64,000 nt of DNA, taken from NCBI RefSeq assembly GCF_000222485.1, contig NC_015914.1:3048501-3112500 (forward strand). The letters are read 5' to 3'. This DNA comes from Cyclobacterium marinum DSM 745. GTDB taxonomy: Bacteria > Bacteroidota > Bacteroidia > Cytophagales > Cyclobacteriaceae. Below are positions 10,484-18,493 of the stretch, piece after piece; position 1 is the first letter of the stretch; every line of letters starts with the position of its first letter. The position numbers and the translations under genes are program-made. The notes under the pieces were generated by a model that was given only the letters and a program-made list of their open reading frames with translations, was not told where the DNA came from and ran no database searches.

Positions 10484-10966
10484 ATGGAAACGAAAACACA
10501 GCAAATGATTATTTCACAAGAACAGTTACTAAAGCACTGGCAAGGACATCGTGGGCTCACCCGCAGGGTAATTGAAACTTTTCCTGAGGAGCAACTTTTC
10601 AATTTTACAATCGGGGAAATGAGGCCTTTTGGTGAGATGGTACAGGAGTTATTAGGAATAGCAGGACCTGGAATTAAAGGTTTGGTGACACGTAAATGGG
10701 AACCGCTTAAAGAAGAATTTGCAGTAGAAAATAGCAAAAAAAGGTTATTAGAACTTTGGGACCAAGCTACTGTTGAAATAGACGAGTGGTTTCCAAAGCT
10801 TACAACGGATGATTTCCAAGAAACCGTGTTGGCTTTTGGGCAATATGAAAATAAAATTTATTGCACCTTAATGTATTTTATAGACAATGAGATACATCAT
10901 AGAGGGCAAGGTTACGTTTATCTCAGGGCATTGGGGTTGGAGCCACCCTATTTTTGGGAGCATTAA
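10484..10966 (+). CDS. DinB-family protein
   Basis: 160 residues, a four-helix-bundle DinB/YfiT-like protein. The family usually carries a three-His metal site and includes thiol-dependent transferases. Recognisable segments are ISQEQLLKHWQGHRGLTRRVIE in helix 1, GEMRPFGEMVQELLG in helix 2, and the late EIHHRGQGYVYLRALGLEPP, the characteristic 'H-H-R-G-Q-x-x-x-Y-L-R' motif. An open frame extends upstream to 10355 but crosses the predicted promoter, so I chose ATG 10484. DinB genes next to WYL/YafY regulators are common in Bacteroidota, which supports functional linkage. Confidence 0.87.
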   Translation: METKTQQMIISQEQLLKHWQGHRGLTRRVIETFPEEQLFNFTIGEMRPFGEMVQELLGIAGPGIKGLVTRKWEPLKEEFAVENSKKRLLELWDQATVEIDEWFPKLTTDDFQETVLAFGQYENKIYCTLMYFIDNEIHHRGQGYVYLRALGLEPPYFWEH

Positions 10967-11130
10967 TGTATGTGTTTTGTTAAACACGATTTGCAATAGA
11001 CAATTATTTAACAGTTTAAAGCTCCGAGCAAACTATACTTATTGTGGTTGTGACCTTTCACAAGAAAGGTCAGGGTAGGCATGAGGAAGCCTATGATTTA
11101 TCATCCTAATTAAGTACCATTTTAGATAAA

Positions 11131-11165
11131 AAAATCCCCTAAGTACAATGCACTTAGGGGATTTT
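11131..11165. terminator. Bidirectional intrinsic terminator between dinB-like gene and lysS
   Basis: A perfect 14-bp stem (11131-11144 with 11152-11165, loop 7). On the minus strand it is followed by a T-rich run, fitting termination of lysS; on the plus strand the downstream T tract is weaker. A separate 9-bp hairpin without a T tract lies at 11051-11072. Confidence 0.85.
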
Positions 11166-11185
11166 GTTTTGGCTTGGTGGTGATT

Positions 11186-12907
11186 TTAGCCATTAATCCA
11201 GTTAGACACCTCTTCCTTACTTGGGTTGGGTACATCTAGTTTTAGTTTTTTCTTTTTTCCGCATACATCGTTGAAAAGTTTGTTAGGGTTTAACCCCTTC
11301 AACTGCTCAATGGTATGGATGTTTAATTCTCTGATGGCCGGAATAAGACCTGGGTTTATTCCCAATTCAATAAAGTCTTCATCAGATGCTATTTTTATCT
11401 TTTTCTCTGGTTTCATTTGAGGGAAAAACAAGACTTCCTGAATGGTGCTTTGGTTTGTAAGCATCATGCAAAGTCGGTCTATTCCAATACCTAAGCCGGA
11501 TGTTGGTGGCATGCCATATTCGAGGGCACGAAGAAAATCTTCATCCATGGCCATGGCCTCGTCATCTCCTCTTTGCGCCAACTTGAGTTGATCTTCAAAT
11601 CGCTCTCTTTGGTCTATAGGGTCGTTCAATTCGGTATATGCATTTGCAATCTCTTTACCATTGACAAATAATTCGAATCTTTCCACAAGTCCCGGTTTGC
11701 TTCGGTGCTTTTTAGCAAGGGGAGTCATTTCTATTGGATAGTCTGTGATATAGGTTGGTTGGATCAGGTGTTCTTCCACCTTCTCTCCAAAGATTTCATC
11801 AATCAACTTGCCTTTGCCCATGCTATCATCGACCTCAATATCCATTTCACTACATAGCGCCCTGAGTTCTTTTTCGTCCATTTGACTGACATCTATTCCG
11901 GTATATTCCTGAATAGATTCAAACATTGACAATCTTCTATAAGGTCCTTCAAACTCTATTACCTTATCCCCAACTTTTGCTTGTGTCGTACCCAATACCC
12001 GGTTTGCAATTTTAGCAATTAAGTCTTCCACCATTTCCATCATCCAGATGTAGTCCTTATAGGCCACATAAATTTCCATGGATGTAAATTCCGGATTGTG
12101 GGTTCTGTCCATGCCCTCATTACGGAACATTTTACCGATTTCATAGACCCCTTCAAAACCACCTACAATTAGTCGCTTTAGGTAAAGCTCATTGGCTATC
12201 CTAAGGAATAAAGGGGTGTCCAAGGCATTGTGATGTGTTTCAAAAGGTTTTGCAGCCGCTCCTCCATGTACTTGTTGCAAAATAGGGGTCTCCACTTCCA
12301 TCCAGCCATGGTCATCAAAATAATTTCTCATGGTGGAAATGATTTTGGACCTTGTGACGAAGGTTTCTTTTACCTCAGGGTTAACAATAAGGTCTACATA
12401 CCGTTGTCTGTACCTAAGCTCAGGATCTGTAAATCCATCAAATACATTGCCTTCATCATCTCTTTTTACCACCGGGAGAGGCTTTACTGATTTAGATAAT
12501 AAAGTGAACTCCTGAACATGTAAAGAAATTTCACCGGTTTGAGTAGTGAAAATAAAGCCTTTGAGGCCTATAAAGTCCCCTATTCCTAAAAGCTTCTTAA
12601 ACACTTTGTTGTAAAGGGTTTTGTCTTCATCAGGGCAAAGGTCATCTCTCCTTACGTAAATTTGAAGCCGACCCGTGCTGTCTTGAATTTCTGCAAAACT
12701 TGCAGAGCCCATGATTCTTCTGGTCATTAGTCTACCGGCAATAGTAATTCCCTTATAATCGTTTTTGCGATTGTTGTAGTTTTGATGGATGTCTGCGGCC
12801 GTGGCATTGATCGGAAAGGAGAGTGCCGGATAGGGGTCTATTCCCAAATTCAGTAATGCCTCCCGGTCTTTTCTTCTTTCTATCTCCTGTTCGTTCAGTA
12901 ATTGCAT
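11186..12907 (-). CDS. lysS: Lysyl-tRNA synthetase, class II
   Basis: Charges tRNA-Lys with lysine. 573 residues: an OB-fold anticodon-binding domain (about 55-150, GITIAGRLMTRRIMGSASF) precedes the class II catalytic core. Motif 2 is FRNEGMDRTHNPEFTSME and motif 3 is GLGIGIDRLCMML. About 65 extra residues after motif 3 (from SDEDFIELGINPGLIPAIREL to the end) form a small helical extension, which Bacteroidota LysS proteins commonly have. It lies 13 bases downstream of the proline dehydrogenase gene on the same strand, so the two are probably cotranscribed. Confidence 0.96.
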   Translation of the reverse strand: MQLLNEQEIERRKDREALLNLGIDPYPALSFPINATAADIHQNYNNRKNDYKGITIAGRLMTRRIMGSASFAEIQDSTGRLQIYVRRDDLCPDEDKTLYNKVFKKLLGIGDFIGLKGFIFTTQTGEISLHVQEFTLLSKSVKPLPVVKRDDEGNVFDGFTDPELRYRQRYVDLIVNPEVKETFVTRSKIISTMRNYFDDHGWMEVETPILQQVHGGAAAKPFETHHNALDTPLFLRIANELYLKRLIVGGFEGVYEIGKMFRNEGMDRTHNPEFTSMEIYVAYKDYIWMMEMVEDLIAKIANRVLGTTQAKVGDKVIEFEGPYRRLSMFESIQEYTGIDVSQMDEKELRALCSEMDIEVDDSMGKGKLIDEIFGEKVEEHLIQPTYITDYPIEMTPLAKKHRSKPGLVERFELFVNGKEIANAYTELNDPIDQRERFEDQLKLAQRGDDEAMAMDEDFLRALEYGMPPTSGLGIGIDRLCMMLTNQSTIQEVLFFPQMKPEKKIKIASDEDFIELGINPGLIPAIRELNIHTIEQLKGLNPNKLFNDVCGKKKKLKLDVPNPSKEEVSNWING

Positions 12908-12920
12908 GGGTAAATATTTG

Positions 12921-14111
12921 TTATGCTATTTTTAGATTTTTTCTTCTCAAAATTTCATTTTCGACCATCGTTTTTTCTTTTATAACCTGGTCAGAAATTC
13001 CTGAATTTTCCTTAATTCTCCTACCAAGGTAAGGGAGTACTTCCTTTACCGGTCCATAGGGTACATATTTGACCACATTATAACCTGCATTGGCCAAATT
13101 AAAACTTATATGGTCACTCATTCCATAGAGTTGGGAGAAATAAAACCTCCTGTCCCCCTTTTTCAAACCATGCAATTCCATTAACTCTGCAAGTATGGTA
13201 TTGCTTAATTCATTGTGGGTCCCGTTAACAAGGTAAATTCTCTGTTTATTATTGATGCAAAATTGCAATGCTATATTAAATGCATTGTCTGTTGCTTCTT
13301 TCGTTGCATGGATGGGGTCAGGATAGCCTTCCTTTTTTGCCTTCTGTCTTTCTTTTTCCATGTATGCCCCTCTTACAAGTTTTACCCCAAGATAAAAGCT
13401 ATTGGCTACTGCTTCATGATGGGCATCTCTTAACCTTCTGCTCATGACCTTTCTGTACATCTGGAAGGTGTTATAAATGATTGCTTCTTCCTTATTGTAT
13501 GTTTTCATGGCCTCTAGTATCCAGTGATCTGTTACTGCTTGAAACCAGCTTTCCTCACCATCCACCATTAGCTTCACTCCGGATTTCGATGCAGCTTCAC
13601 AGAGCTTAAACACTCTTTCTTTCGCCTCATCAATTCTTTTTCTCTCTTTAGGTAAAAGCTCTTGTTTGCTTTGAACTTTGGCTAATATTGAAGAGGGGGC
13701 TATGCCCGAAACCTTGAAGACGGCAAAAGGGATCAAAGCATTGCCCTTGGCCTTATGGATCGAATTTAGAATTTCTTCCATTGTCGCCTCTAGGATGTGA
13801 TCTTCTTCTTTCCCTTCAACTGAATAATCCAACACAGAACTTACCCCATACTTGCCTAAACTTTCTACAGTTTTTTGTGAAGTTTCAAAACTTTCTCCAC
13901 CACAAAACTGCTCGAATATCGTTCTTTTTAGAGGTGCTTTTATAGGTAATCCAAGGTTTAAAGAGATTTTGACAAAGAAAATCCCCAGCCTTACTATAAA
14001 AGGGTATCTCATCAACCGATAAAGCTTTTGCATTCTCTTAAGATCATTGATGCTAAGGTGAGCAAAAGCTATTTTTAGATTGTCGAAAGAAAATCCAAGT
14101 TTTATTCCCAT
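12921..14111 (-). CDS. Proline dehydrogenase
   Basis: FAD-dependent oxidation of proline to pyrroline-5-carboxylate, donating electrons to the quinone pool. The 396-residue monofunctional form lacks the aldehyde-dehydrogenase half of PutA. Core segments of the (beta/alpha)8 barrel are visible: SVLDYSVEGKE, KLMVDGEESWFQ, TFQMYRKVMSRRL, LGVKLVRGAYMEKER and the C-terminal YVPYGPVKEVLPYLGRRIKEN, which carries the substrate-binding Y-x-x-R-R-x-x-E pattern. A minus-strand TATCTTTG box lies just upstream. lysS follows after 13 bases. Confidence 0.94.
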   Translation of the reverse strand: MGIKLGFSFDNLKIAFAHLSINDLKRMQKLYRLMRYPFIVRLGIFFVKISLNLGLPIKAPLKRTIFEQFCGGESFETSQKTVESLGKYGVSSVLDYSVEGKEEDHILEATMEEILNSIHKAKGNALIPFAVFKVSGIAPSSILAKVQSKQELLPKERKRIDEAKERVFKLCEAASKSGVKLMVDGEESWFQAVTDHWILEAMKTYNKEEAIIYNTFQMYRKVMSRRLRDAHHEAVANSFYLGVKLVRGAYMEKERQKAKKEGYPDPIHATKEATDNAFNIALQFCINNKQRIYLVNGTHNELSNTILAELMELHGLKKGDRRFYFSQLYGMSDHISFNLANAGYNVVKYVPYGPVKEVLPYLGRRIKENSGISDQVIKEKTMVENEILRRKNLKIA

Positions 14112-14121
14112 TTTCAGTGCG

Positions 14122-14129
14122 CAAAGATA
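14122..14129 (-). promoter_or_regulatory. -7 promoter element of the proline dehydrogenase-lysS unit
   Basis: The minus strand reads TATCTTTG, an exact TAnnTTTG match, 10 bases upstream of the start codon. That would give a very short or absent 5' leader. No clear -33 element is seen. Confidence 0.4.
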
Positions 14130-14327
14130 TCAAAAAAACAACTAATGAGAGGGGTTAAAGTTTGATTTATCATCAAGCTAATACTTTTCCTCCTAGATTA
14201 TTGCTTCAGAATGGCTAATTTTAAAAATATTCCAAGTATTTGATGTACACTCAAATATACAATTTTATCATGCTTTTATGAAAGCTTAATGTGAGGGTGT
14301 ATCATTCATTCTTTAAAATTGACCTTT

Positions 14328-15392
14328 ATGTGTAAAATGAATTTGAGAAATCCTTCTTTAAGCAGGTTTGTCTTTGGGTTACTTTTTCTTGTCTTTTTTT
14401 TGCTGATAGAATATTCTATGGCCCAAACTGAGAAAGTAATTTTGGATACAGATATGGGTTCTGACTGCGATGATGTGGGAGCCATGGCGCTATTGCATCA
14501 TTTTGCTGACCAAGGTAAGGTGGAAATCCTAGGGGTCATATTTAGCTCCGGAAAAATCCCTTTTGGGGTAGGAATAATTGAGGCGATCAATGTCTATTAT
14601 GGAAGAAACCAAATTCCTATTGGTGCCAGCCATGACTTGAGTTTTGGGGATCCTAAGGATAAAATGCAAGCTGAAAAACTTGCCAAGGATACAGCAGCTT
14701 ATAAAAATACATTGATTCATAACCATGAAGCTTTCGAACAAACCAAATTGAATAGGAAATTGCTCGCTGAAGCGCAAGATAATTCCATAACTTATATTAC
14801 CATTGGACATACCAAGGGTTTGTATGAATTGTTAAGGTCCATTCCTGACAACATATCACCTTTGAACGGTTATGATTTGGTGAATAAGAAAATTAAAAGA
14901 TGGGTGGCTTTGGGTGCTTTGGGAGCTTCGAATGAAAACGTTGGAGCGGTAAAAGATTGGAATTTTTACAAAAATAATTCAGCAATCTATACAGATTTTT
15001 TAATAGACCAATTTCCAAAACCTGCTTACTTCGTGGATGCCGGAGCCAAAGTTTATACAGGGAAGTCCTTGGACACGCTAAGTGCAGGTAATATTTTAAG
15101 AACCGCCTACAGGGATTGGCTATGGAATATGGAGAAGAAAACTTTAATAGAGCAAAGGCCGAGTTGGGATCTTGTTACAGTATATTATGCAGTTATGGGC
15201 CCGGATAAGTTTTTTGAAGAATTGGCACCCGGGGTTCTGGTATTTGATTTGAAGGAGGGGAGTCGTTGGGTAAGGCATCGTGTAAATCCCCTCCATCATT
15301 TTATTCTTCAGAAGCAAGGAAATGATAGGGACTTTGCAAAAATCTTAAATACCGCCATTGCTGCTAAACCCTTAAATACTACTCTCAAATGA
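14328..15392 (+). CDS. Secreted nucleoside hydrolase-like protein
   Basis: Inosine/uridine-preferring nucleoside hydrolase family (IunH-like). The N-terminal stretch SRFVFGLLFLVFFLLIEYSMAQ is a signal peptide, so the enzyme is exported, unlike the cytoplasmic salvage enzymes. The calcium-binding signature VILDTDMGSDCDDVGA opens the mature domain. Strands such as YITIGHTKGLYELL and WVALGALGASNENVG follow the family pattern. ATG 14328 and ATG 14337 are both possible, and a TTG at 14319 is less likely. Its stop overlaps the start of the next gene (ATGA), so the two are translationally coupled and probably act on the same secreted substrate; the sugar specificity is unknown. Confidence 0.85.
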   Translation: MCKMNLRNPSLSRFVFGLLFLVFFLLIEYSMAQTEKVILDTDMGSDCDDVGAMALLHHFADQGKVEILGVIFSSGKIPFGVGIIEAINVYYGRNQIPIGASHDLSFGDPKDKMQAEKLAKDTAAYKNTLIHNHEAFEQTKLNRKLLAEAQDNSITYITIGHTKGLYELLRSIPDNISPLNGYDLVNKKIKRWVALGALGASNENVGAVKDWNFYKNNSAIYTDFLIDQFPKPAYFVDAGAKVYTGKSLDTLSAGNILRTAYRDWLWNMEKKTLIEQRPSWDLVTVYYAVMGPDKFFEELAPGVLVFDLKEGSRWVRHRVNPLHHFILQKQGNDRDFAKILNTAIAAKPLNTTLK

Positions 15393-16747
15393 ATTCAAGG
15401 TTTGGATTATTTATAGTTTTATTGTCCTGGTTTTCCACATCTTTAATTTATGGTCAAAGTTTTGAAAACCAATCAGTTTTAACAAAGGATCAATTTCATT
15501 TTCTGGAAGAACTTACCCTCTCAGTATTGGAAGCCTCCCGAATATACCCCAAGCAATTCATTTCTGATGATTTTGGAGCAAATAATACCGGAGGTATATT
15601 GATTAGGCCCGGAGGAAGGAATGCCTATCCCAGTTTTTGGATCAGAGATTATGCCATGGCCTTAGAAACGGGGATGATTTCGGCATCTGAACAAAATCAC
15701 ATGCTGATGCTTACAGCAAAAACTCAAGCTGGGAATACCTGGATTACAAAAGGCGGAAGTATGGTTCCTCTGGGAGCGATTGCAGACCATATTAGAATAG
15801 ACAATAGTCTTCCAATATATTTTCCGGGGACTTATAGTGTTGTTGAGCAGGGGATAGAAAAATGGGGGACACTGCCTCCCTACGGAGATCAATTTTTGTT
15901 TGTTCATATGGCATATACGTATATTAAAGAAGTTGGTGAGCTTTCTATTCTTTCCGAAAAAATCAATGGGTTTTCATTGATTGACAGATTAGCCTTGGCT
16001 TTTCAGGTTCCTCCGGCAGAGCCGATAGACCATTTGGTCTTTGCTTCTGAAAAATTTAGAGGAGTAGATTTTGGTTTTAGAGATGCAATTCATATGACTG
16101 GAAAGTTATTGTTTCCTTCTTTACTTAAGTTCAGGGCAGCAAAAGAGCTTGCTGAACTCTATTCCTTAATGGGCAATGCAAAAGAGCGCTTAAAATACGA
16201 GCGAATAGCTACCAAAATAAAAGAAGCGATTCCGGTGGTATTCAATGATGAAAGTGGTTTTTTAAAAGCTTCCACCAAGCATAGTTCTCAACCCGATGTT
16301 TGGGGAACTTCTTTGGCAGTATATTTAGGGGCTTTAGAAGGTGAAGGTCTAGTCTGTGCTAGCGAAGTGTTGGCAGCTGCTTATAAAAAAGGAACCATTA
16401 GCTATCGAGGCAATATTAGACATGTGCCCTTAGATCAAGATTTTGATGAAAAGAATGTCTGGGAAAAATCCCTTGTTGCAAAAAACACTTACCAAAATGG
16501 GGCGTTTTGGGGTACACCTACAGGCTGGGTAGCATTTGCCATCAATTTAAGTAGCCCTCAATTGGCACGGGAACTAGCTACGGAATACATAAGTGAGCTT
16601 AAAGAAAATGATTTTCGAAAAGGAGAATCTTTTGGTGCTCCCTATGAATGCTTTGACAAAAAGGGGGGGACGCAAAATCCCGTTTACCTCACATCTGTTG
16701 CATGTCCTCTTGTAGCATTCAGAAGGATGGAGGGTATAGAACCGTAG
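15389..16747 (+). CDS. Secreted six-hairpin-glycosidase-like protein
   Basis: 452 residues with a signal peptide (FGLFIVLLSWFSTSLIYGQ). The remainder looks like an (alpha/alpha)6 barrel glycosidase, with repeated aromatic and acidic helix-end motifs: YPSFWIRDYAMALETGM, GTLPPYGDQFLFVHMAYTYI, VFNDESGFLKAS, QPDVWGTSLAVYLGALEGEG, YQNGAFWGTPTGWVAFAI and GESFGAPYECFDK. Asp or Glu in WIRDY and PYECF are candidate catalytic residues. I cannot assign a glycoside hydrolase family number. Four-base overlap with the nucleoside hydrolase gene indicates a two-gene operon, with both proteins exported. Confidence 0.72.
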   Translation: MNSRFGLFIVLLSWFSTSLIYGQSFENQSVLTKDQFHFLEELTLSVLEASRIYPKQFISDDFGANNTGGILIRPGGRNAYPSFWIRDYAMALETGMISASEQNHMLMLTAKTQAGNTWITKGGSMVPLGAIADHIRIDNSLPIYFPGTYSVVEQGIEKWGTLPPYGDQFLFVHMAYTYIKEVGELSILSEKINGFSLIDRLALAFQVPPAEPIDHLVFASEKFRGVDFGFRDAIHMTGKLLFPSLLKFRAAKELAELYSLMGNAKERLKYERIATKIKEAIPVVFNDESGFLKASTKHSSQPDVWGTSLAVYLGALEGEGLVCASEVLAAAYKKGTISYRGNIRHVPLDQDFDEKNVWEKSLVAKNTYQNGAFWGTPTGWVAFAINLSSPQLARELATEYISELKENDFRKGESFGAPYECFDKKGGTQNPVYLTSVACPLVAFRRMEGIEP

Positions 16748-16947
16748 AAAATGCTTTTAAAAAGTGATGTTTTAATAATTATAAGAACTTGAGTGTAAGG
16801 GGGTATAGATAATTGTTGGCTGAATTAATTTCAATTCCATTTGGTTTAAATTGCTGTTTTTCAGCATATTGAGTGGTTTAGGGGAGTATTGAAGGGCTAT
16901 TTAGACCCTATGAATAGGAGATTAAAATTTAAAAAAGTGAATAACTA

Positions 16948-16979
16948 TTTGATTTTTAAAGGTGGAAGGGTTACATTTG
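16948..16979 (+). promoter_or_regulatory. Strong Bacteroidota promoter for the aromatic leader/operon
   Basis: TTTG at 16948-16951 and TACATTTG at 16972-16979 are separated by 20 bases, an almost ideal -33/-7 pair. The predicted start of transcription is at about 16983-16986, on top of the leader peptide ATG at 16984. The leader mRNA would therefore have almost no 5' untranslated region. The rest of the gap 16748-16947 shows nothing recognisable. Confidence 0.75.
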
Positions 16980-16983
16980 ACGC

Positions 16984-17079
16984 ATGAAAAATTTCGCAGC
17001 TACGTATTTTAGCTTCTTTTACTTTTACTTTCGTCCCCAAGGTCGAATCGGAGCTGCGTATTGTCTTGATAAAAAATAA
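16984..17079 (+). CDS. Phe/Tyr-rich leader peptide of the aromatic amino-acid operon
   Basis: A 31-codon open frame begins MKNFAATY and contains the run YFSFFYFYF: six of six consecutive codons at 17014-17031 are Phe or Tyr (F F Y F Y F). It ends AAYCLDKK and TAA at 17077-17079. It sits between a strong promoter and an intrinsic terminator, upstream of DAHP synthase/chorismate mutase. Known attenuator leaders for Phe operons are similarly short and carry Phe runs. I infer that ribosomes stalling at these codons when charged tRNA-Phe or tRNA-Tyr is scarce allow read-through into the operon. It may be leaderless or nearly so. Confidence 0.8.
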   Translation: MKNFAATYFSFFYFYFRPQGRIGAAYCLDKK

Positions 17080-17128
17080 AAAAAGATAAATCACATAGAA
17101 GCCCGATTCGAAAGAGTCGGGCTTTTTT
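16995..17128 (+). promoter_or_regulatory. Ribosome-mediated transcription attenuator with mutually exclusive hairpins
   Basis: Four segments can be read. Segment 1 (16995-17001) is perfectly complementary to segment 2 at 17052-17058 (7 bp). The adjoining part of segment 2 (17043-17051) is perfectly complementary to segment 3 at 17103-17111 (9 bp, antiterminator). Segment 3 (17099-17108) also forms the terminator stem with segment 4 (17115-17124, 10 bp with one G-U), followed by six T. The Phe/Tyr codons lie between segments 1 and 2, so a stalled ribosome would cover segment 1 and favour the 2:3 antiterminator. Pairings are seen directly; the mechanism is inferred. Confidence 0.78.
17099..17128 (+). 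terminator. Attenuator terminator upstream of DAHP synthase/chorismate mutase
   Basis: Ten-bp stem 17099-17108 with 17115-17124 (one G-U pair), loop CGAAAG, then TTTTTT through 17128. It lies 29 bases before the ATG of the structural gene and after the leader peptide stop, where it can only act as a regulatory terminator. Confidence 0.85.
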
Positions 17129-17157
17129 ATTTTAATATTAAACCGAAGAATAAGGAA

Positions 17158-18264
17158 ATGGAAAATCACTTACAAACAAAAGACTGGGGTTTAGGCCTTA
17201 ACAATGAGCACCTGATTATTGCAGGGCCATGTAGTGCCGAAACTCCTGAGCAGATCGAGAAGGTTTGCCAAGACATGATCACCGCCAATGTTATCCCTGA
17301 TGTGTTCAGAGCAGGTATTTGGAAGCCAAGAACTAGGCCGGGAAGTTTCGAAGGTATCGGAGAAGATGGATTGAAGTGGATGGAAATCGTACGTGAAAAA
17401 CTTAATATTCCTATCACCACAGAGGTAGGGAATGCAGCACACGTAGAAATGGCTTTGAAGCATGATGTAGACATTCTTTGGATAGGAGCTAGAACTACTG
17501 TAAACCCTTTCGCAGTTCAAGAGATTGCAGACGCTCTTAAAGGTGTGGATATTCCTGTAATGGTGAAAAACCCAATGAACCCTGATCTTGAACTTTGGAG
17601 AGGTGCATTGGAAAGGCTTCAAGCTGTAGGAATTAATAAGCTTGCTGCAATCCACAGAGGGTTCAGTGATGCTTATGACAAGAAATTCCGTAACAAGCCT
17701 AACTGGTCTATGCCGATTCATTTGAAAAGGTTATGGAAAGGAATGCAAGTAATCAATGATCCTAGTCATATTGTAGGTAACAGGAAAGGAATTCTTGAAA
17801 CATCTCAACGTGCGATTAATTTCGGTTTAGATGGTTTAATGATTGAAACACACCATGATCCTGATAATGCATGGAGTGATGCCAAACAACAAGTAACTCC
17901 TCAGCAACTTAGGGATATTTTGGACAAAATTGATTTCAAACATCCTGTAGAAAATGAGCATCCTTCAGAAAAACTTCAAGATTTAAGAAATGCTGTTGAT
18001 CACCTAGATGACCAATTGCTAGATCTTTTGGCCGAGAGATTTGCTATTATTGATCAAATTGGTGCACACAAACGTGAAAATAATCTAACTGTTTTTCAGG
18101 CAGATCGCTGGAAGCAAGTGATGGAATCCAGAACCAAGAATGGTGTGGACAAAAACCTTAGCGAAAAATTCATGAAAGAATTACTTTATTGCATTCATGA
18201 AGAATCTGTAAAGCGTCAAGAAAAAAAATTACGAGAAGACATTTCTGAGAAGAAATCAGTTTGA
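17158..18264 (+). CDS. Bifunctional 3-deoxy-7-phosphoheptulonate synthase / chorismate mutase
   Basis: 368 residues. The N-terminal part (about 1-265) is a type I beta/KDO8P-like DAHP synthase: LIIAGPCSAETPEQ, FRAGIWKPRTRPGSFEG, TTEVGNAAHVEMAL, VMVKNPMNPD, AAIHRGFSDAYDKKFRN, VINDPSHIVGNR and LMIETHHDPDNAWSDAKQQ. The C-terminal 90 residues are an AroQ-type chorismate mutase (DLRNAVDHLDDQLLDLLAER through IHEESVKRQ, with the K-R-E-N motif). The protein thus holds the first step of the shikimate pathway and the branch step to Phe/Tyr. The fusion is typical for Bacteroidota and suggests allosteric cross-talk. It is preceded by the attenuator and heads the aroB-aroA-pheA-aminotransferase-tyrA block. 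Confidence 0.95.
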   Translation: MENHLQTKDWGLGLNNEHLIIAGPCSAETPEQIEKVCQDMITANVIPDVFRAGIWKPRTRPGSFEGIGEDGLKWMEIVREKLNIPITTEVGNAAHVEMALKHDVDILWIGARTTVNPFAVQEIADALKGVDIPVMVKNPMNPDLELWRGALERLQAVGINKLAAIHRGFSDAYDKKFRNKPNWSMPIHLKRLWKGMQVINDPSHIVGNRKGILETSQRAINFGLDGLMIETHHDPDNAWSDAKQQVTPQQLRDILDKIDFKHPVENEHPSEKLQDLRNAVDHLDDQLLDLLAERFAIIDQIGAHKRENNLTVFQADRWKQVMESRTKNGVDKNLSEKFMKELLYCIHEESVKRQEKKLREDISEKKSV

Positions 18265-18267
18265 TGC

Positions 18268-18467
18268 TTAAGCCCGTTTTTATTCTTAAATAATAAAAGC
18301 TGATAAGGTTCCATACATCATCCCTTGCCTTGACCTTAGGAAGGGATAATCCCCACAAAGGAGTTAATCCTTTTGGAAGAATTGGTACACATTATCAGAG
18401 GTTGGATGTCAAGAGTTTATTAAGCTTGTTCATTCGGTTTATTTTTAAGGGATAAAAACGGGTTTAA
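18268..18467 (+). repeat. Long-range inverted repeat between DAHPS/CM and aroB
   Basis: 16 bases at 18268-18283 are complementary to 18452-18467 with one G-U position, enclosing about 168 bases. A smaller hairpin sits inside (18321-18346, outer stem tccctt/aaggga). There is no T tract, so it is not a simple terminator. It could be an mRNA processing or regulatory structure in the 229-base gap. Confidence 0.4.
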
Positions 18468-18493
18468 TTTTTACCTTTACAAAAAAACAGATT

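Noticed and set aside
16945..17169. Minus-strand open frame of 74 codons across the aromatic attenuator
   Set aside because: It is the complement of the promoter, leader peptide and terminator; composition is Lys/Ile-rich without a domain, and the plus-strand structures explain the region.
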